Of a stretch of DNA of 64,000 nt, positions 63,641 through 64,000 are shown piece after piece; positions within the stretch are counted from its first letter, which is position 1, and every line of letters starts with the position of its first letter. The position numbers and the translations under genes are program-made. The DNA lies in assembly GCF_003205515.1 (NCBI RefSeq), contig NZ_KZ826481.1, forward strand, positions 600,660 through 664,659, written 5' to 3'. The notes beneath the pieces were generated by a model, which saw nothing but the letters and a program-made list of their open reading frames with translations, ran no database searches and was not told the origin of the DNA. The DNA comes from Litorivita pollutaquae. Its GTDB lineage: Bacteria; Pseudomonadota; Alphaproteobacteria; Rhodobacterales; Rhodobacteraceae.

Positions 63641-64000
63641 CTAGGCTTTGAACCGATACCGGTGCAGATCGCCGCCCTCTTCGCGCAACCAACGGCGCGG
63701 GGCGCGGGTGTCCCCATAGAGCTGTTCCACCGTCTCCCAGAAGGCCTGTGAGTGGTTCATTTCCGCCAGATGCGCGACCTCATGGGCGGCGACATAATCC
63801 ATCACCGCGCGGGGTGCCATCACCAATCGCCATGAATACATCAAGCCGCCTGCCGAAGAACACGACCCCCAACGCGAGCGGGTATCCCGCAGGGTAAGGC
63901 TGCTGTAGGAACGCCCCAAGGCTGCGGCATACCGATCCGAAGCGGCGGCCAATTCGGCCCGCGCTCGTTCCTTAATATACCCGCCAAGGCGCGCAGGCAC
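63641..64000 (-). CDS. YgjP/DUF45-type metallopeptidase (partial, right edge)
   Basis: At least 119 C-terminal residues; the start is beyond the window. SRWGSCSSAGGLMYSWRLVMAPRAVMDYVAAHEVAHLAEMNHSQAFWETV shows the WGSCS and HExxH zinc motifs plus the downstream NH. Members are putative proteases of the M48 type. Function unknown. Confidence 0.88.
   Translation of the reverse strand: MPARLGGYIKERARAELAAASDRYAAALGRSYSSLTLRDTRSRWGSCSSAGGLMYSWRLVMAPRAVMDYVAAHEVAHLAEMNHSQAFWETVEQLYGDTRAPRRWLREEGGDLHRYRFKA

Overview
The window looks like a stretch of chromosome from an alphaproteobacterium of the Rhodobacteraceae (Roseobacter/Rhodobacter type). The evidence is the gene content: tandem peptide deformylases, an F0 ATP synthase operon with a separate b' subunit, MipZ, a BluB-type lower-ligand enzyme, a malyl-CoA lyase, an SRP54 with a Met/Gly-rich tail, and a TrmD with an N-terminal extension. 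Coding is dense, GC-rich and ordinary in codon use. I see no rRNA, tRNA, phage, transposase or CRISPR.

Layout. 1-3.2 kb: three tandem peptide deformylases (the first cut by the left edge), a PatB/MalY enzyme and a small conserved gene. 3.3-10.2 kb (minus strand): a cobalamin operon reading DUF6732-like membrane protein, cbiX-like chelatase, cobH, cobL, cobI, cbiG-cobJ fusion, cobM. 10.6-16 kb: glutathionyl-hydroquinone reductase, a degenerate receiver protein, a second B12 group (DUF1636, cobD/cobC, cbiB) and a lytic transglycosylase. 16.2-20.7 kb: a double PRC-barrel protein and smc. 21-29.1 kb: cobW, a GNAT protein, cobN, and later cobO. 29.5-32 kb: an FCD-type GntR regulator, then a MetOD1-like protein paired with a PAS-GGDEF diguanylate cyclase. 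32.1-34.9 kb: the F0 ATP synthase operon. 35-38.4 kb: regulators, an EamA transporter and a membrane protein. 38.9-48 kb: the translation and SRP block ffh - three GNATs - chorismate mutase - rpsP - bluB - small ORF - rimM - sulfotransferase // trmD - rplS - rpmE. 48-54.5 kb: nitroreductase, mipZ, aldolase, pyk, N-formylglutamate amidohydrolase, DUF1244. 54.6-57.6 kb: a D-amino-acid operon (dgcN-dgcA-dat). 57.8-64 kb: mcl1, lytic transglycosylase, Lrp/LysE pair, AraC-type regulator, accA, GntR regulator and a partial YgjP-like metalloprotease.

How the parts fit. The B12 genes form an aerobic-type pathway: late cobalt insertion by CobN, adenosylation by CobO, aminopropanol-arm genes, and BluB for dimethylbenzimidazole. 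The window also holds a CbiX-like chelatase with cysteine and histidine motifs and a CbiG domain, both usually tied to the early-cobalt route. cobA, cobG/cobZ, cobK, cobF, cobB, cobQ, cobST, cobP/U and cobV are not in this window and must lie elsewhere.

The most notable non-gene structure is a dispersed element of about 34 bp: CTTTCTGCTTTC, three or four variable bases, then AAATATCCCCGCCGGAGGC. It occurs at least seven times, always between genes, including twice inside the cob operon and once as a head-to-head inverted pair after accA. Other structures worth attention are 27-bp degenerate tandem repeats in front of ffh, a perfect 10+10 bp inverted repeat in front of a LysR gene, a hairpin after atpE, and a perfect 12-bp palindrome at the start of a GntR gene. 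I did not find a clearly novel defence or mobile system.
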